A DNA stretch of 64,000 nt from Lachnospiraceae bacterium (lineage in GTDB: Bacteria; Bacillota; Clostridia; Lachnospirales; Lachnospiraceae), in the NCBI GenBank assembly GCA_016286555.1, contig JAEETA010000014.1, positions 1 through 64,000 on the forward strand, in the 5' to 3' direction. Under the pieces are notes generated by a model that was not told where the DNA came from, did no database searches, and saw nothing but the letters and a program-made list of their open reading frames with translations. The first letter of the stretch is position 1. Each line of letters starts with the position of its first letter. The translations under genes were made by a program, and so were the position numbers. Of the stretch, positions 16,226-25,205 are shown in pieces.

Positions 16226-17945
16226 ATCTGTCTTCTTTGATGTGGGTGGGAAGGGGCTGGAAATCCGCTGTTTTCAAGGAAAACTGCCCTTCGTTCTTCC
16301 GGGCAAATCCCATTTTTTCGTAGATATCTTTCACCATTCCGTTCTTCTGAGTGGGAAGATATTCTCCGAAAATCGTTTTGATCCCCGTTTCCTCCGCGGC
16401 CCTGACCAGGGTATTGATGACGTACTCTTCCATGCCCCGCTTTAACACGCGGCAGCTCATGAGCCAGGTATCGATGAAGGCTTCCCCGTTCTCCCTTTGG
16501 TCCAGGATGAGGACGGAGATCAGGCCATGATCCCCGAAACGGTCCTTCAGGGAAAAACGAAGTGTCAGCTTCTTCGGATCCTCCGCAATGCGGGCAATCT
16601 CCTCTTCCGTGTAGCGCACGGTCCGCAGGTTAAACTGGTTGGAACGCTGGGTAAGCTGTGCGATGCGGGCGTACTGTTCCGGCAGGAAAGGACCGGAGGT
16701 ACAGAGCATCTGAAGGCTCTCCAGGTAATCATCCAGGGAAGCGCTGCTCTGCTGCATCTGCCTGCGGGCGTATTCCGCCTGATATTGCTTTGTCCTATCC
16801 TCGCCGGGACCGGTGTAGGATGCGATGTCAAAGAGGTTCTGTTCTCTTAAGAAACGGGTATATTCCGCCGGATCCTCGGGAAGCTCCGGCACAGTGATCT
16901 CCGGGATCATCTCCCGGATCAGGTTCCGCTCGAAGGGATTGTCATCCAGGAACACCACGGAATCCGCACCGATATTTAAAGTATCGATGATGGTGCGGAT
17001 GTTGGATGCCTTGTCCTCCCAGTTTGCCACAAAGACAGAGATGTCGGAAAGATGCAGGATCATCTCAGGATGCCGCTCAAAGGGCTCCTTGGCGATTTCC
17101 TCCGTATTCTTGCTGCACACTGCCAGGATGATGCCGTACTCTTTTAATTCCTTTAAGTAACGCTGAATCTCCTGAAAAGCATGTCCCTTGCCCAGGTTGC
17201 CGATCTCGATGCCACCCATGCCGTCATCGCCAATGATACCGCCCCAGACAGTACCGTCCAGATCAAAGATCACACATTTCCGGATCCGTCCCTCCATGGC
17301 TTTCAAAACGCCTGTCACGGCGGCTGCCACCTGAGGAAGCACGGCAGGAGCCATGGTCATGGTGGCATTGAAATAGTAAGCAGGATCAAAGAATGCCTTG
17401 CTGCCCACCTGCAGCTGAATGCTTAAGAGGTCTACCGGGTATACGTCTCTGCGGGCGCTCATGGTCTCCTGCAACAGCACGTTCAGCTTCCGGATCTGAT
17501 AGATAAAGGTGGTGTCCACCTTGGCGGAATACTGCCCGATGACCTGATCTGCGCTTTCCGTGAAATTACACTGCAGAATCCGGGCTCCTGTTCCGGCAAT
17601 GATGTCATAATATCCGGTCAGCCGGTTCATGACGCCTTCCGCAAAGCTGCTGCGCTCAGCAAGGGGCAGATCCAGGAAAGACTCATAAAGCCGCTCCGTA
17701 GCGAGATACAGAAGGATCACATCGGGAGCAAAGCTCCAGGTCTCGGATGCGGGATCCAGGAGCTGCGCATCGATCTGGTCAAAAGGCGCATCAAAAACAG
17801 AGAGGTTCAGCCCCTCTAAACGGGCATACCCCTGCAAAGAAGCGGAGAGAAACTGGGTAGCGCTGTTGCCCAGTACTGCCAGCTTCATCTCCTTCCCCTC
17901 TATTTCCTTTTTCGCAGCCTTCTGCAATTCCCGGAAACTGTACAT
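16224..17945 (-). CDS. FkbH-like HAD-IIIC phosphatase-family protein, stand-alone
   Basis: I place the start at 17945 (MYSFRELQKAAKKE), which has GAGGTCAT upstream and matches the usual beginning of FkbH-like proteins; further in-frame codons upstream run into hairpin repeats. The ~573 residues comprise an N-terminal SGNH-like part (LAVLGNSATQFLSASLQGY), a central HAD domain with the motif FDLDGTVWGG near 240, VCSKN and VFLDDNPFERN, and a C-terminal GNAT-like region. FkbH proteins load glycerate onto acyl carrier proteins in natural-product pathways, or remodel surface glycans. No ACP, ligase or polyketide gene is nearby, so the partner must be elsewhere. The leader with five hairpins is unusual. 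Confidence 0.8.
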   Translation of the reverse strand: MYSFRELQKAAKKEIEGKEMKLAVLGNSATQFLSASLQGYARLEGLNLSVFDAPFDQIDAQLLDPASETWSFAPDVILLYLATERLYESFLDLPLAERSSFAEGVMNRLTGYYDIIAGTGARILQCNFTESADQVIGQYSAKVDTTFIYQIRKLNVLLQETMSARRDVYPVDLLSIQLQVGSKAFFDPAYYFNATMTMAPAVLPQVAAAVTGVLKAMEGRIRKCVIFDLDGTVWGGIIGDDGMGGIEIGNLGKGHAFQEIQRYLKELKEYGIILAVCSKNTEEIAKEPFERHPEMILHLSDISVFVANWEDKASNIRTIIDTLNIGADSVVFLDDNPFERNLIREMIPEITVPELPEDPAEYTRFLREQNLFDIASYTGPGEDRTKQYQAEYARRQMQQSSASLDDYLESLQMLCTSGPFLPEQYARIAQLTQRSNQFNLRTVRYTEEEIARIAEDPKKLTLRFSLKDRFGDHGLISVLILDQRENGEAFIDTWLMSCRVLKRGMEEYVINTLVRAAEETGIKTIFGEYLPTQKNGMVKDIYEKMGFARKNEGQFSLKTADFQPLPTHIKEDR

Positions 17946-17962
17946 ACATGACCTCATGCACA

Positions 17963-18149
17963 CTTTTTTTCTGCGCAGCAGACCTGACTTGGTGACTGTA
18001 ATCATTTTTTCTGCGTAGCAGACAATACCTTAGATACATGCACACTTTTTTTCTGCGAAGCAGACACAACTTTCGTGGCTGTACTCATTTTTTCTGCGCA
18101 GCAGACAATACCTTAGATACATGCACACTTTTTTTCTGCGAAGCAGACA
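17963..18149. repeat. Array of five ~41-bp-spaced short hairpin repeats
   Basis: The core TCTGC-GNA-GCAGA preceded by six or seven T residues occurs five times, with TCTGC starting at 17970, 18010, 18052, 18093 and 18135 (spacings 40, 42, 41, 42). The middle base pair varies (GCA, GTA, GAA, GCA, GAA). The last four also form two ~83-bp units that share the spacer words ACAATACCTTAGATACATGCA. The array lies between argS and the fkbH-like gene and would be in the latter's leader RNA. No protein-coding reading is convincing. It is not a CRISPR, because the spacers are repeated too. Confidence 0.8.
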
Positions 18150-18158
18150 AAAATGTGC

Positions 18159-18185
18159 GTTTCAATTCACAACGTGAATTGAAAC
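18159..18185 (-). terminator. argS terminator
   Basis: GTTTCAATTCAC-AAC-GTGAATTGAAAC is a perfect 12-bp hairpin starting one base after the argS stop. On the minus strand it is followed by GCACATTTTTG. Confidence 0.8.
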
Positions 18186-18186
18186 A

Positions 18187-19956
18187 TTACATGCGCTCGG
18201 GTGCACTGAACCCAAGCACCCCAATCGCCGTCTCCAGCACATCCCTGGTGAGCATCAGCAGTGCAATGAGCACTGCCTTTCTTTCATCACTTTCCGTCAG
18301 GATCTGGGTCTCATGGTAGAACTTGTTAAACGCATTTGCCAGGTCATACACATAACCGCAGACCTTATGAGGAGCCAGCTCCGCAACGGCGCCTTCCATC
18401 ATGGAAGCAAAGCCGGAAAGCATCATCTGCAGGTTCTTCTCGGACTCACCCTGCGCAGGGCTCAGCTTGCTGCGGTCGGGAGTGCCTCCCTGCTGCTCGT
18501 ATTTTGCCAGGATGGACTTGATCCTGACGATGGTGTACAGAATGTAAGGACCGGTATCTCCCTCAAAGGAGGTAAAGCGGTCAATGTCAAAGACATAATC
18601 CTTGGAAGCCTGGTTGGACAGATCGCCGTACTTGAGCGCTGCCACAGCCACCAGATCCGCGATCTCGCGAGCTTCTTCCTCGGAGACGGGACGTCCCTCC
18701 AGGATCTTGTGATACATTTCTTCCTTCGTGTCTGCAATAAGACGCTGCAGAGGCATCACGCCGCCCTCACGGGTCTTGAAGGGCTTGCCGTCGGGACCGT
18801 TCATGGTACCGAATCCCAGCAATGTCAGCTTCGTCTCAGGGGGAACCAGTTTCGTCTTGTAAGCGCAACGGAAGACCTGCTCAAAGTACAGACTCTGACG
18901 CTTGTCCACCACATAGATGATCTGGTCGGGATGATCCTCCTCCATACGATTCTGGATGGTTGCCAGGTCCGTGGTGTTGTACAGGGACGCACCGTCGGAC
19001 TTCAGGATCATGCAGGGCGGGATCTCCTTGGTGTCGGTCTCTTCCTTCACATCCACCACCAGGGCGCCTTCGCTGATGTGGGCATAGCCTGCATCCTTCA
19101 TGTACTGCACCATGGAAGGAATACGGTCATCCGCATCGCTCTCGCCCTTCCAGAGGTCAAACTCCACGTTCAAGGCGTCGTAATTTTTCTTCAGATCCGG
19201 CACGGACACTGCCATGATCTGCTTCCAGAGAGCACGGAATCCGCGGTCTCCCTGCTGCAGGCGCTTCGTTGCCTCCATAGCCCTTGCCTTAAAGTCGGGA
19301 TCCTCCTTGGATCTCGCGCTGGACTCGGGATAGATCACGGCAAACTCTTCGATGGTGAAGGGTGCCTCCGCAGGATATTCCCCGGTATAATCGGGATCAA
19401 AATAGGGAAGGTCCGGCTTCCGGTCGCGGAGTCCCTCGATCACCAGACCGATCTGCAGTCCCCAATCCCCCAGATGCGCGTCACCGATAACGGTATTGCC
19501 CGCATAGCGCAGCATCCGCTTGATGGCTTCTCCGATGACTGCGGAACGCATATGTCCCACGTGCAGGGGCTTTGCCACATTGGCGCCGCCGAAATCGATG
19601 ATCACCTTGGAAGGCTTCTCGGCAAGGTTCATACCGAAACGGTCCGCAGCCTCCATCTCCTTCAGGTAAGCCGCCAGATACGCGGGAGAAACCTTCAGAT
19701 TCAGGAATCCGGGATTGACTGCTTCCGCGGAAGAAAAAACGGCATCGCCGCTCTCCTTTACCTTCTCCAGCACTTCTCCTGCGATCTGAATGGGGGCCTT
19801 GTGGTACTGCTTGGCTCCCGCCATGGCGCCGTTGCACTGATATTCGCACAGGTCAGGGCGGTTGGATACGGAGACTCTTCCCAGGGAAGCGTCGTATCCG
19901 GCAGCCTCAAAGGCTTTTCCCATCTCCTGTGACAATAGTTCCAGCAAACTCTTCAT
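18187..19956 (-). CDS. argS: Arginyl-tRNA synthetase
   Basis: The 589-residue class I synthetase charges tRNA-Arg with arginine in the cytoplasm. The HIGH-type signature is HVGHMRSAVIGEAI near residues 136-149, preceded by the family block DFGGANVAKPLHVGH. An N-terminal Arg-S additional domain (about 5-90) and a C-terminal DALR anticodon-binding domain (about 470-589) complete the usual architecture. The KMSKS region is replaced by KPFKTREGG, as is common in this family. The start codon is 37 bases downstream of queH, and no T-box leader is visible in that gap. Length and motifs are normal. Confidence 0.96.
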   Translation of the reverse strand: MKSLLELLSQEMGKAFEAAGYDASLGRVSVSNRPDLCEYQCNGAMAGAKQYHKAPIQIAGEVLEKVKESGDAVFSSAEAVNPGFLNLKVSPAYLAAYLKEMEAADRFGMNLAEKPSKVIIDFGGANVAKPLHVGHMRSAVIGEAIKRMLRYAGNTVIGDAHLGDWGLQIGLVIEGLRDRKPDLPYFDPDYTGEYPAEAPFTIEEFAVIYPESSARSKEDPDFKARAMEATKRLQQGDRGFRALWKQIMAVSVPDLKKNYDALNVEFDLWKGESDADDRIPSMVQYMKDAGYAHISEGALVVDVKEETDTKEIPPCMILKSDGASLYNTTDLATIQNRMEEDHPDQIIYVVDKRQSLYFEQVFRCAYKTKLVPPETKLTLLGFGTMNGPDGKPFKTREGGVMPLQRLIADTKEEMYHKILEGRPVSEEEAREIADLVAVAALKYGDLSNQASKDYVFDIDRFTSFEGDTGPYILYTIVRIKSILAKYEQQGGTPDRSKLSPAQGESEKNLQMMLSGFASMMEGAVAELAPHKVCGYVYDLANAFNKFYHETQILTESDERKAVLIALLMLTRDVLETAIGVLGFSAPERM

Positions 19957-19993
19957 AACTTCTTCTCCATTTTGATGTTAATCCTGCCCTGCA

Positions 19994-20692
19994 TCATACG
20001 CTGATACAGTCCGTTCCTCCCGCCGCGCATTTGGCGCAGGAGGACGAGGCTTTTGAAAAACTGCATCCGCAATAGTTCTGACGGTACAGTTCGTATTCCT
20101 TCGACAGTTCGATGGACCGCTTGTAGCCGTCCTTTTTCTTAAAATCCGACGGGAGCCATTTTACTCCTGTCTCTGCTGCGATGCGCTCACCGATCTCATT
20201 GATCTTCTCTGCATTCTTGAGAGGAGAAATGCTTAAGGTTGTGCAGAAATAATCTGCCCCCTGTTCTGCAGCCATCCGGGCCGTTTCCCGGAGCCGCAGT
20301 TCATAACAGCGAAAGCATCTGGGGCCGCCTTCCGGCGCATCCTCCAATCCTGCTGCCGCCGCATAGAATTCCTGAGGATCGTATCGCCCGTCCACGTAGG
20401 TGATGGGGTATCCCTTTTTTTCCTCGTTGTAGCGGTCAATGAGCCGTTTTTCCTCCGCTGCCCGCTTGCGGTACTCCGCTTCCTCGTCGATGTTGGGATT
20501 GTAGTAGAGCACCGTGATGGAAAAATAGGGTGCCAGGTATTCCATCACATAGCTGGAGCAGGGAGCACAGCAGCTGTGGAGCAGAAGGGTGGGCACGGAG
20601 GCGGGTTCTGACGCCTGTGTCAGGTTTGCCTTCCGGGCCTCCAGCCCCTCCAGTAGTTTTTCCAGCTCAGCACTGAAATTTCTCTTGTTCAT
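19994..20692 (-). CDS. queH: Epoxyqueuosine reductase QueH
   Basis: The 232-residue protein carries the QueH (DUF208) signature LLHSCCAPCSSYVMEYL near residues 37-53. It also has CFRCYELRL and a C-terminal YCGC with a further CAKC, giving the cysteines that bind an iron-sulfur cluster and a metal. QueH makes queuosine from epoxyqueuosine in tRNA, replacing QueG in many Firmicutes. It sits between carB and argS on the same strand, 36 bases after the carB stop and 37 before argS. The family call is firm because of the cysteine pattern and length. Confidence 0.92.
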   Translation of the reverse strand: MNKRNFSAELEKLLEGLEARKANLTQASEPASVPTLLLHSCCAPCSSYVMEYLAPYFSITVLYYNPNIDEEAEYRKRAAEEKRLIDRYNEEKKGYPITYVDGRYDPQEFYAAAAGLEDAPEGGPRCFRCYELRLRETARMAAEQGADYFCTTLSISPLKNAEKINEIGERIAAETGVKWLPSDFKKKDGYKRSIELSKEYELYRQNYCGCSFSKASSSCAKCAAGGTDCISV

Positions 20693-20728
20693 GTCTTATT
20701 CCGTATTCTCACCGGAAGACGTAAAGCT

Positions 20729-23700
20729 TTATCTCCCGGAGATCTTCGCCACATCCACCAGACTCAAGCCTTCATTCCGATGCTCCAGAGCGTTTGCCAG
20801 GGCATTGGCGGTATCCATGGCGGTGATGCAGTAGACGCCGGTCTCGATGGCATTTCTGCGGATCAGGAAGCCGTCTCTGCTCTTGTCACGTCCCTGGGTA
20901 GGGGTATCGATGACCAGATCGATCTTGTGACCCAGGATCAGGTCCATGACCGTAGGGCTCTCCTGATGGATCTTGTTGACCTTACGGGCCTTCACACCTG
21001 CCTCGTTCAGGGCTGCTGCCGTGGAACGGGTTGCGTAGATGGTGTAACCCAGCTTCTCAAAGCGTCTCGCCACACCGATGGCCTCGCCCTTGTCGGCGTC
21101 CTTTACGGTGATGATCATCTGCTTGTGTCTGGGAAGTTCGATGCCTGCTCCCAGGAAGGCCTTGAACAGGGCTTCGTGGAAATCTGCCGCAATGCCCAGG
21201 CACTCGCCGGTGGACTTCATTTCGGGGCCCAGGCTGATCTCTGCGCCACGGATCTTCTCGAAGGAGAAGACGGGCATCTTGATGGCGTAATAATCTGCTT
21301 CGGGCTGCAGACCGGGCTTGTAGCCCATACCTTGAATGGTCTCACCCAGGATGACTCTGGTGGCCAGATCCACAATGGGGATACCGGTGACCTTGCTGAT
21401 GTAAGGCACGGTACGGGAGGATCTGGGGTTCACCTCGATGACATACACATCCTCATCGATGGCGATGAACTGGATGTTGATCATGCCTTTGACGTGGAGG
21501 GCCAGAGCAAGGCGTCTGGTGTACTCCGCGATCTTGTCCTTGATGAGCTTACCGATGGTGGGTGCGGGATAGACGGAAATACTGTCACCCGAATGCACGC
21601 CGGTGCGCTCGATGTGCTCCATGATACCGGGGATCAAAATGTCACTGCCGTCACAAATGGCATCCACCTCGATCTCCTTACCCTGGAGGTACTTATCCAC
21701 GAGAATGGGGTGATCCTGGGCAATGCGGTTGATGATCGCCATGAACTCCTCAATCTCCTCGTCGCAGGATGCGATCTGCATGCCCTGGCCGCCCAGCACG
21801 TAGGAAGGACGCACCAGTACGGGATAGCCCAGGCGTCTCGCCACTTCCTTTGCTTCCTCTGCGGTAAAGACGGTGCCGCCCGCTGCACGGGGGATGCCGG
21901 TCTGCTGCAGGATCTCGTCAAAGAGCTCTCTGTCCTCGGCAGCATCCACGTCCTCGGCCTTGGTTCCCAGGATGGGAACGCCGATGCGCATGAGATGCTC
22001 CGTGAGCTTGATGGCGGTCTGGCCGCCGAACTGCACCACGGCGCCGTCGGGCTTCTCCAGATCCACGATGGCTTCCACATCCTCGTCCGTCAGAGGCTCA
22101 AAATACAGCTTGTCTGCGATATCAAAGTCCGTGGAAACGGTCTCGGGGTTGTTGTTGACGATGATGGTCTCATACCCTGCCTTTGCAAAGGACCAGGTTG
22201 CATGAACGGAGCAATAGTCGAACTCCACACCCTGTCCGATGCGGATGGGACCGCTGCCCAGCACCAGGACCTTGCCCTTTTTGCCGGCGGCGGATGCGGA
22301 ACCGGTCTCGGCCAATGCCTCGTTGATCACCACTTCGGAGGAAAGCTCACCCAGAGCGGAATAAATGGCTGCGGGCTTCTCGTACACGGAGTAGTAGTAA
22401 GGGGTGGCTGCCGCAAACTCTGCAGCACAGGTATCCACCATCTTGTAAACGGGGATGATCTTGTTTTCCCGGCGCATTGCCAGGATCTCGCCCTCCTGCT
22501 TTCCGGTAAGGGAAGCGATGACGCTGTCGGGGAACTCCATGCGCTTTGCTTCGAAGAGCAGTGCGGGAGTCAGAGGTCCCTGCTCCAAAGCTGCTTCCAT
22601 CTTCACGATGTGATCCAGTCTGGAGATGAACCAGTTGTCAAACTGGGTGATGTCGTGGATCTGCTCGTAGGAAACACCGCGACGCAGTGCTTCAGCGATG
22701 ACCCAGATCCGCTGATCGTCACAGACGTGCAAACGCTCGATCAGAGCATCCTGATCCAGCCCGGAAAAGTCCACGCTTCTTAAGCTGTTTACATGCTGCT
22801 CCAGGCTGCGGATGGCCTTCATCAGGGCGCCCTCGAAATTGGAGCAGATACTCATGACCTCGCCGGTGGCCTTCATCTGGGTGGTGAGAGTCCGCTTTGC
22901 GGTGAGGAATTTATCAAAGGGAAGTCTGGGCATCTTCAGCACGCAGTAGTCCAGCGTAGGCTCGAAGGATGCGAAGGTCTTCTTCGTAATGGCATTGGGG
23001 ATCTCGTCCAGGGTGTAGCCCAGAGCGATCTTTGCAGCCACCTTGGCGATGGGGTAGCCGGTGGCCTTGGAAGCCAGGGCCGAGGAACGGCTCACACGGG
23101 GGTTCACCTCAATGACGCAGTACTCAAAGCTGGTGGGATGCAGTGCAAACTGCACATTACATCCGCCGGTGATCTGCAGCTCGGAGATGATCTTCAGTGC
23201 CGAGGTACGGAGCATCTGGTATTCCTTGTCAGACAGGGTCTGGGAAGGTGCCACCACGATGGAGTCTCCGGTGTGAACACCCACGGGATCGATGTTCTCC
23301 ATGTTACAGACGGTGATCACGTTGCCGGCGCTGTCGCGCATGACCTCGTACTCGATCTCTTTCCAGCCGGCGATGCAGCGCTCTACCAGCACCTGGCCCA
23401 CACGGGACAAACGCAATCCGTTCTCCAGGATTTCCTCCAGCTCTGCCCGGTTGTGAGCGATACCGCCGCCGCTGCCGCCCAGGGTATAAGCGGGACGCAG
23501 CACGACAGGATAGCCGATGGAATCGGTGAATTCCACACCTTCCTCCACGGACTCTACCACTTTGGAAGCTGCCACGGGCTCGCCGATGCGCTCCATCAGG
23601 TCCTTAAACTCCTGACGGCCCTCCGCATTGCGGATGGTGGCTGCGGTGGTGCCCAGGAGGCGTACGCCATGGGATGCGAGGAAGCCGCTCTCCTCCAGCT

Positions 23701-24001
23701 CCATGCCAAGGTTCAGTCCTGCCTGACCGCCCAGGGTGGGAAGGATGGAATCGGGTTTTTCCTTCTCGATGATCTTCTCCAGGACCTTCACGGTTAAGGG
23801 CTCGATGTAGACCTCATCCGCAATGTCCTTGTCCGTCATGATGGTTGCGGGGTTGGAGTTTACCAGCACCACTTCCACGCCCTCTTCCTTCAGGGAGCGG
23901 CAGGCCTGGGTTCCCGCATAGTCAAATTCGGCCGCCTGTCCGATCACGATGGGACCGGAACCGATGACCATTACTTTTTTTACACTGGCATTCTTAGGCA
24001 T
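20729..24001 (-). CDS. carB: Carbamoyl-phosphate synthase large subunit
   Basis: The 1090-residue protein contains two homologous ATP-grasp halves. Each starts with the same kind of nucleotide-binding block (VMVIGSGPIVIGQAAEFDYAG at residue 10 and VLVLGSGPIRIGQGVEFDYCS near 568), and each has an NPRxSRS/T loop (NPRVSRSSALASK, NPRSSRTVPYISK). A C-terminal MGS-like allosteric domain follows (about 950-1090). It combines bicarbonate, ammonia from CarA and two ATP into carbamoyl phosphate for pyrimidine and arginine synthesis. The start overlaps the carA stop by 8 bases, so translation is coupled. Confidence 0.97.
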   Translation of the reverse strand: MPKNASVKKVMVIGSGPIVIGQAAEFDYAGTQACRSLKEEGVEVVLVNSNPATIMTDKDIADEVYIEPLTVKVLEKIIEKEKPDSILPTLGGQAGLNLGMELEESGFLASHGVRLLGTTAATIRNAEGRQEFKDLMERIGEPVAASKVVESVEEGVEFTDSIGYPVVLRPAYTLGGSGGGIAHNRAELEEILENGLRLSRVGQVLVERCIAGWKEIEYEVMRDSAGNVITVCNMENIDPVGVHTGDSIVVAPSQTLSDKEYQMLRTSALKIISELQITGGCNVQFALHPTSFEYCVIEVNPRVSRSSALASKATGYPIAKVAAKIALGYTLDEIPNAITKKTFASFEPTLDYCVLKMPRLPFDKFLTAKRTLTTQMKATGEVMSICSNFEGALMKAIRSLEQHVNSLRSVDFSGLDQDALIERLHVCDDQRIWVIAEALRRGVSYEQIHDITQFDNWFISRLDHIVKMEAALEQGPLTPALLFEAKRMEFPDSVIASLTGKQEGEILAMRRENKIIPVYKMVDTCAAEFAAATPYYYSVYEKPAAIYSALGELSSEVVINEALAETGSASAAGKKGKVLVLGSGPIRIGQGVEFDYCSVHATWSFAKAGYETIIVNNNPETVSTDFDIADKLYFEPLTDEDVEAIVDLEKPDGAVVQFGGQTAIKLTEHLMRIGVPILGTKAEDVDAAEDRELFDEILQQTGIPRAAGGTVFTAEEAKEVARRLGYPVLVRPSYVLGGQGMQIASCDEEIEEFMAIINRIAQDHPILVDKYLQGKEIEVDAICDGSDILIPGIMEHIERTGVHSGDSISVYPAPTIGKLIKDKIAEYTRRLALALHVKGMINIQFIAIDEDVYVIEVNPRSSRTVPYISKVTGIPIVDLATRVILGETIQGMGYKPGLQPEADYYAIKMPVFSFEKIRGAEISLGPEMKSTGECLGIAADFHEALFKAFLGAGIELPRHKQMIITVKDADKGEAIGVARRFEKLGYTIYATRSTAAALNEAGVKARKVNKIHQESPTVMDLILGHKIDLVIDTPTQGRDKSRDGFLIRRNAIETGVYCITAMDTANALANALEHRNEGLSLVDVAKISGR

Positions 24002-25190
24002 TTTCTTCCTGTCCTTTCATCATACGGATAAAGCGGTCAAAGAGGTAACCGGAGTCCTGGGGACCCGGGCAGGCCTCGGGGTGGAACTGCACCGTAAAGA
24101 TCTTCTTGCCGGTGTAGGCCAGGCCTTCATTGGTTCCGTCGTTGACATTGACAAAGGCAGGGGTTGCCACCTTGGGATCCAGATGATCCGTATCCACCAC
24201 ATATCCATGGTTCTGGGAGGAAATGTAGACTCTTCCGGTGGCCAGGTCCTTCACGGGGTGATTGCCCCCGCGGTGACCGTATTTCATCTTGTGGGTATCC
24301 GCTCCCGTTGCCAGCGCCATGAGCTGATGTCCGAGGCAGATGGCAAAAATGGGAACGTCACTGTCGTAAAGCTTTTTGATCTCATCAATGATGGTACCGC
24401 AATCCTTAGGATCGCCGGGGCCGTTGGAAAGCATGATGCCGTCGGGATGGCTGGCCAGAATCTCGGACGCGGGCGTTCTGGCCGGATAGATGGTCACGGT
24501 GCATCCACGCTGCTTCAGGGACTCGGGGATGTTGCCCTTGGCACCGAAGTCCAGGAGGGCGACGTTTAATCCCGCACCGTTTACCTCCGTTACCAGGGAG
24601 GGCTTCAGTTCTCTTTCGCCCTTCTCGTACGCCGCCTTGTCAAAGACTGCGCTTCCGGAGATGGGGGGATTTTCTGACAGGTCCTTCACACCGGGGATCA
24701 CGGTTTTTTCCGTGCAGGTCACACGATCCACCACATCGCCTGTGGTGTAGGCCTTGATGGCGGGCTGCAGCTTCGCAAAATCAAAGTGCTCGTCGGTGGT
24801 GATGCAGCCGTTCATGGTACCTTTTTCCCGCAGGATCCGGGTCAGGGCTCTGGTGTCGATGCCGCAGATACCCGGGATATCCCATTTGTTCAGGAAGTCC
24901 TCCAAAGACTCATCACAGCGGAAATTGCTGGCGGTGTCTGAAAGTTCTCTGACGATGAATCCGTCCAGGAAGGGCTTCCGGGACTCACAGTCGTCCAGGC
25001 AGACGCCGTAGTTGCCGATGAGAGGGTAGGTCATGCAGACCGCCTGTCCCGCATAGGAAGGATCGGTCAGGACCTCCAGGTAACCGGCCATACTGGTGTT
25101 GAACACGATCTCGCTGATGACTTCTCTGTCAGATCCGATGCGTGTTCCTTCAAAAACAGTGCCGTCCTCAAGGATCAAAAAAGCTTTCAT
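23994..25190 (-). CDS. carA: Carbamoyl-phosphate synthase small (glutaminase) subunit
   Basis: The 398-residue protein has the CarA N-terminal domain (FEGTRIGSDREVISEIVFNT...GYLEVLTDPSYAGQ) and a C-terminal class I glutamine amidotransferase domain. The nucleophile Cys is in AICLGHQLMALA near residue 281, and the His/Glu pair is in VQFHPEACPGP near the C-terminus. It hydrolyses glutamine and channels ammonia to CarB. The gene is 15 bases after the purL stop on the same strand and may share its transcript, linking purine and pyrimidine synthesis. Confidence 0.96.
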   Translation of the reverse strand: MKAFLILEDGTVFEGTRIGSDREVISEIVFNTSMAGYLEVLTDPSYAGQAVCMTYPLIGNYGVCLDDCESRKPFLDGFIVRELSDTASNFRCDESLEDFLNKWDIPGICGIDTRALTRILREKGTMNGCITTDEHFDFAKLQPAIKAYTTGDVVDRVTCTEKTVIPGVKDLSENPPISGSAVFDKAAYEKGERELKPSLVTEVNGAGLNVALLDFGAKGNIPESLKQRGCTVTIYPARTPASEILASHPDGIMLSNGPGDPKDCGTIIDEIKKLYDSDVPIFAICLGHQLMALATGADTHKMKYGHRGGNHPVKDLATGRVYISSQNHGYVVDTDHLDPKVATPAFVNVNDGTNEGLAYTGKKIFTVQFHPEACPGPQDSGYLFDRFIRMMKGQEENA

Positions 25191-25205
25191 AGTGCGGTTT
25201 ACTCC

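Noticed and set aside
17946..18069. Protein coding through the repeat region (LLRRKK-type repeats or an N-terminal extension of the fkbH-like protein)
   Set aside because: The best ribosome binding site and family-like N-terminus are at 17945, and the reading frame changes between repeat copies.
17963..18149. CRISPR array
   Set aside because: Repeats are only ~13-20 bases, the spacers are themselves repeated, and no cas genes are present.
19957..19993. T-box leader before argS
   Set aside because: Only 37 bases separate queH and argS, too short for a T-box, and no conserved T-box sequence is seen.
20780..23797. Long plus-strand open frames opposite carB
   Set aside because: They mirror the repeated ATP-grasp halves of carB and show the His/Leu/Gly-rich composition typical of antisense frames.
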